Source of the DNA: Bacteroidales bacterium
GTDB lineage: Bacteria; Bacteroidota; Bacteroidia; Bacteroidales; UBA932
Direction of reading: 5' to 3'
Length of the DNA: 7,542 nt
NCBI GenBank assembly: GCA_024681565.1
Contig: JAILAO010000155.1
Location: 1 to 7,542 of the forward strand
Shown: in pieces, positions 5,873 to 7,542 of the stretch
Layout of the letters: each line of letters opens with the position of its first letter
How positions within the stretch are numbered: the first letter of the stretch is position 1
The notes under the pieces: generated by a model
Databases searched by the model: none
What the model was told of the DNA's origin: nothing
Seen by the model: the letters and a program-made list of their open reading frames with translations, nothing else
Program-made: the position numbers and the translations under genes

Positions 5873-7142
5873 CAAGACATACGGACAGCAGCTGCTCCTG
5901 TATATGGCGGTCGTCGTCGGCGTCTTCGCGCTGGCGGCATCCGTGTATCAGATGCACAGTGAGCGGAATTACAAGAAGCTCATCCTCCAGTCGCGGCTCG
6001 AGGGGTATGCCGACCGGATCGCCATGTTCGGTCCGGAAGTCTCCTTTAACGAAGAAGTGCGAGTGACCTTGCTTTCCCGGGACGGGGCGGTCCTGTATGA
6101 TTCGGATGAGCCCGGCCTGTCCAGTGACCATAGCCAGCGTCCGGAGTTTCTGCAGTGCAGCGAAGACCGGCCTGGCTGGGCGATCCGGCACTCCGAGACG
6201 GAAGGGCGGGACTATTGCTACCTGGCAAAGATGGAAGGGGACCGGATTATCCGTGTTGCGGTCCCATACGAAGTGGACCTGAAACATTTCCTTCGTCCGG
6301 ATACCATCTATACCATCGTAGGAGTGGTCCTGCTGCTCCTTTTCCTGGCCCTGATCGGCCATTCCATGCTACGGGGCTACCGGTCGTTGGAAAAAGCCCT
6401 GAACGCCGTTGAAGACGAGCGCCGCAACAACCGGCGGATCAAAAGGGACATGACGCACAATATCGCCCATGAACTTCGTACACCTGTCAGCAGTCTGCGC
6501 GGTTATTTGGAAGCGCTGACCGATTGTGAGGATATGGACGAAGAGCGCCGGGAACTCTTCACCCAGCGGGCTTATCTGCAGACGCTCCGCCTGTCGGACC
6601 TGTTGCGGGATATCGGCCTGGTGACGAAGATCGAAGAGTCTCCCGAAATGATCCAGGTTGAGGAACTATGTCTGAAAGAGATTGTCGACAGTGTCCTGGA
6701 TGAATTCGTGGAGAAACTTGATTCAAAAGAGATGCGGGTGGAGAATCTGATACCGCAGGATCTGTGTATGAAAGGCAGCCCCAGCCTGATGTATGCTGTT
6801 TTCAGGAACCTGGTTGAGAACAGTTTCAAATATGCCGGCACCGGGACGACGGTACATATCGAAGCCGGGCCCGGGAGATGTCTCTACTATGACACCGGAG
6901 TGGGTGTCCCGCCGGACATGCTGGACAAGATTTTCGAGCGTTTCTACCGGATTCCCGGGATGAGCGGCACGGACTGGCACGATGATTCGGGAAGCGGACT
7001 GGGGCTGTCCGTTGTCCGGAATGCCGTTAATTTCCATGGCGGCAAGATCGCTGCGCGTCTGCGGGAGGAGGGGGGACTGGCCTTTGAGATGACGCTGGAT
7101 CTGTACAAAAATCCGGAATTTCAATTAACTTTGGCTTCGTAA
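5862..7142 (+). CDS. PhoR-like membrane sensor histidine kinase
   Basis: A 426-residue membrane kinase partner of the preceding response regulator. TM1 is about 10-30 and TM2 about 150-168, enclosing a periplasmic domain of some 120 residues that contains VRVTLLSRDGAVLYDSDE (66-83), a strand pattern typical of PAS-like/sCache periplasmic sensor domains of PhoR-type kinases. After TM2 only about 30 residues precede the HisKA helix, so neither HAMP nor cytoplasmic PAS is present. The H-box is HNIAHELRTPVSSLRGY with phospho-acceptor His203. The ATPase domain has the N-box RNLVENSFKYA (Asn320), a G1-like DTGVGVP (344-350) where Asn of the usual DNG is replaced by Thr, an F-box KIFERFYRI, and G2 GSGLGLSVVRNAV. 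It probably autophosphorylates in response to an extracytoplasmic or transporter-derived cue and phosphorylates or dephosphorylates Asp51 of the regulator. Phosphate as the cue is inferred. Confidence 0.92.
   Translation: MRNNKTYGQQLLLYMAVVVGVFALAASVYQMHSERNYKKLILQSRLEGYADRIAMFGPEVSFNEEVRVTLLSRDGAVLYDSDEPGLSSDHSQRPEFLQCSEDRPGWAIRHSETEGRDYCYLAKMEGDRIIRVAVPYEVDLKHFLRPDTIYTIVGVVLLLLFLALIGHSMLRGYRSLEKALNAVEDERRNNRRIKRDMTHNIAHELRTPVSSLRGYLEALTDCEDMDEERRELFTQRAYLQTLRLSDLLRDIGLVTKIEESPEMIQVEELCLKEIVDSVLDEFVEKLDSKEMRVENLIPQDLCMKGSPSLMYAVFRNLVENSFKYAGTGTTVHIEAGPGRCLYYDTGVGVPPDMLDKIFERFYRIPGMSGTDWHDDSGSGLGLSVVRNAVNFHGGKIAARLREEGGLAFEMTLDLYKNPEFQLTLAS
7126..7133 (+). promoter_or_regulatory. -7 promoter element (TAACTTTG) for yciI-like gene
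   Basis: A perfect TAnnTTTG match lying inside the last codons of the kinase gene. It predicts a start near 7140 and a leader of about 27 nt before the ATG at 7167. A good -33 element is not evident. It suggests that the YciI-like gene can be expressed independently of the two-component operon. Confidence 0.55.
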
Positions 7143-7166
7143 ATCCCATAAACAGACAGAGTCAAC

Positions 7167-7460
7167 ATGCAATTTATTATCAAAGCGTATGACGGGGCCG
7201 GGATGCTTGACAGACGCATGGCGGTACGTCCCCGTCATTTGGAAGGAATGGAAAAACTGGGCGGACACGTCGTTTGTGCCGGCGGCCTGCTCGATGAAGC
7301 CGGCAAGATGAAAGGTTCAGTGCTGGTCATGGACTTCGAAAACCGCGCAGAACTTGACCAATATCTGGCCAATGAGCCCTATGTTCAGGAAAAGGTCTGG
7401 GAGAAGATCGAAGTCGAGCGCCTGAACGTCGTCATTGCCAAGGGAGAGAAGTACCGTTGA
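7167..7460 (+). CDS. YciI-family protein
   Basis: A 97-residue small cytosolic protein of the YCII-related family, a ferredoxin-like alpha/beta fold that dimerises. Family features seen in order are the first strand QFIIKAYD, the RRMAVRPRHLEGMEKLGG helix with conserved Arg and His24, the GGLLDEAGKMKGSVLVMDF hairpin, and the ending ANEPYVQEKVWEKIEVERLNV (69-88), equivalent to the common DPY...GVWE..EI.PF block. Most family members have no defined reaction; some act as enzymes on small aromatic or chlorinated compounds, so no substrate is proposed. It has its own promoter-like element and lies 24 nt after the kinase stop. Length is typical of the family. Confidence 0.9.
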   Translation: MQFIIKAYDGAGMLDRRMAVRPRHLEGMEKLGGHVVCAGGLLDEAGKMKGSVLVMDFENRAELDQYLANEPYVQEKVWEKIEVERLNVVIAKGEKYR

Positions 7461-7542
7461 GATTCCTCCATACAGACAGGCCCGGCTTCTGGCTGGGCTT
7501 TATCGATTTCTTTACTGCCGGTTTGTTCTTCCTGCTGTATAT
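7457..7542 (+). CDS. Partial hydrophobic protein, TTG start, C-terminus off window
   Basis: An open frame starts at TTG 7457-7459, overlapping the TGA of the YciI-like gene, and runs to the window edge, giving about 28 residues: (M)RFLHTDRPGFWLGF then IDFFTAGLFFLLY. An AGGGAG ribosome binding site lies about 10 nt before it. No ATG or GTG alternative precedes it in frame without going deep into the YciI gene. The aromatic, hydrophobic pattern suggests a membrane protein translationally coupled to its neighbour, loosely like the first helix of small DUF4234-type membrane proteins. That family link is a weak guess. Confidence 0.5.
   Translation, partial: MRFLHTDRPGFWLGFIDFFTAGLFFLLY

Overview
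The window looks like chromosomal DNA of a Bacteroidota bacterium, most likely a GC-rich Bacteroidales member; the order is inferred and the genus is not determined. The evidence is several good matches to the Bacteroidota sigma-factor -7 element (TAnnTTTG) placed just upstream of start codons (TACCTTTG, TACATTTG, TAACTTTG), weak Shine-Dalgarno sequences, and a long PiT-type phosphate transporter with a C-terminal helical extension. I see no mobile elements, CRISPR arrays, rRNA or tRNA.

Layout. At the left edge a partial acyl-ACP thioesterase-like gene (minus) follows a PlsC-type acyltransferase (minus) in a likely two-gene lipid operon. A short divergent intergenic region with a perfect 7-bp inverted repeat separates it from a rhomboid intramembrane protease (plus). 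The rhomboid converges on, and overlaps by 59 bp, an EamA/DMT-family permease (minus), whose -7 promoter element lies inside a perfect 10-bp inverted repeat. Upstream of the permease, on the same strand, is a 746-residue PiT phosphate transporter with a PhoU-like tail. It is preceded by a 35-codon ORF for a single-span membrane peptide with a good ribosome binding site.

The centre of interest is the divergent region at about 5072-5203. It separates the peptide/PiT transporter pair (minus) from a PhoB/PhoR-like two-component system (plus). It contains four TTAA-centred repeats at an exact 11-bp period. Read toward the transporter, they give TTAACA, TTAACC, TTAATA and TTAACA with 5-nt gaps, which closely resembles the PhoP box of Bacillus. 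The simplest model is an autoregulated phosphate-starvation circuit: the sensor kinase phosphorylates the response regulator, which binds the shared box and controls both its own operon and the transporter operon, with the small membrane peptide as a possible accessory or modulator of transport.

Right of the kinase, a YciI-family protein gene has its own promoter-like element inside the 3' end of the kinase gene. It is followed by a TTG-initiated, edge-truncated hydrophobic ORF that overlaps its stop codon.
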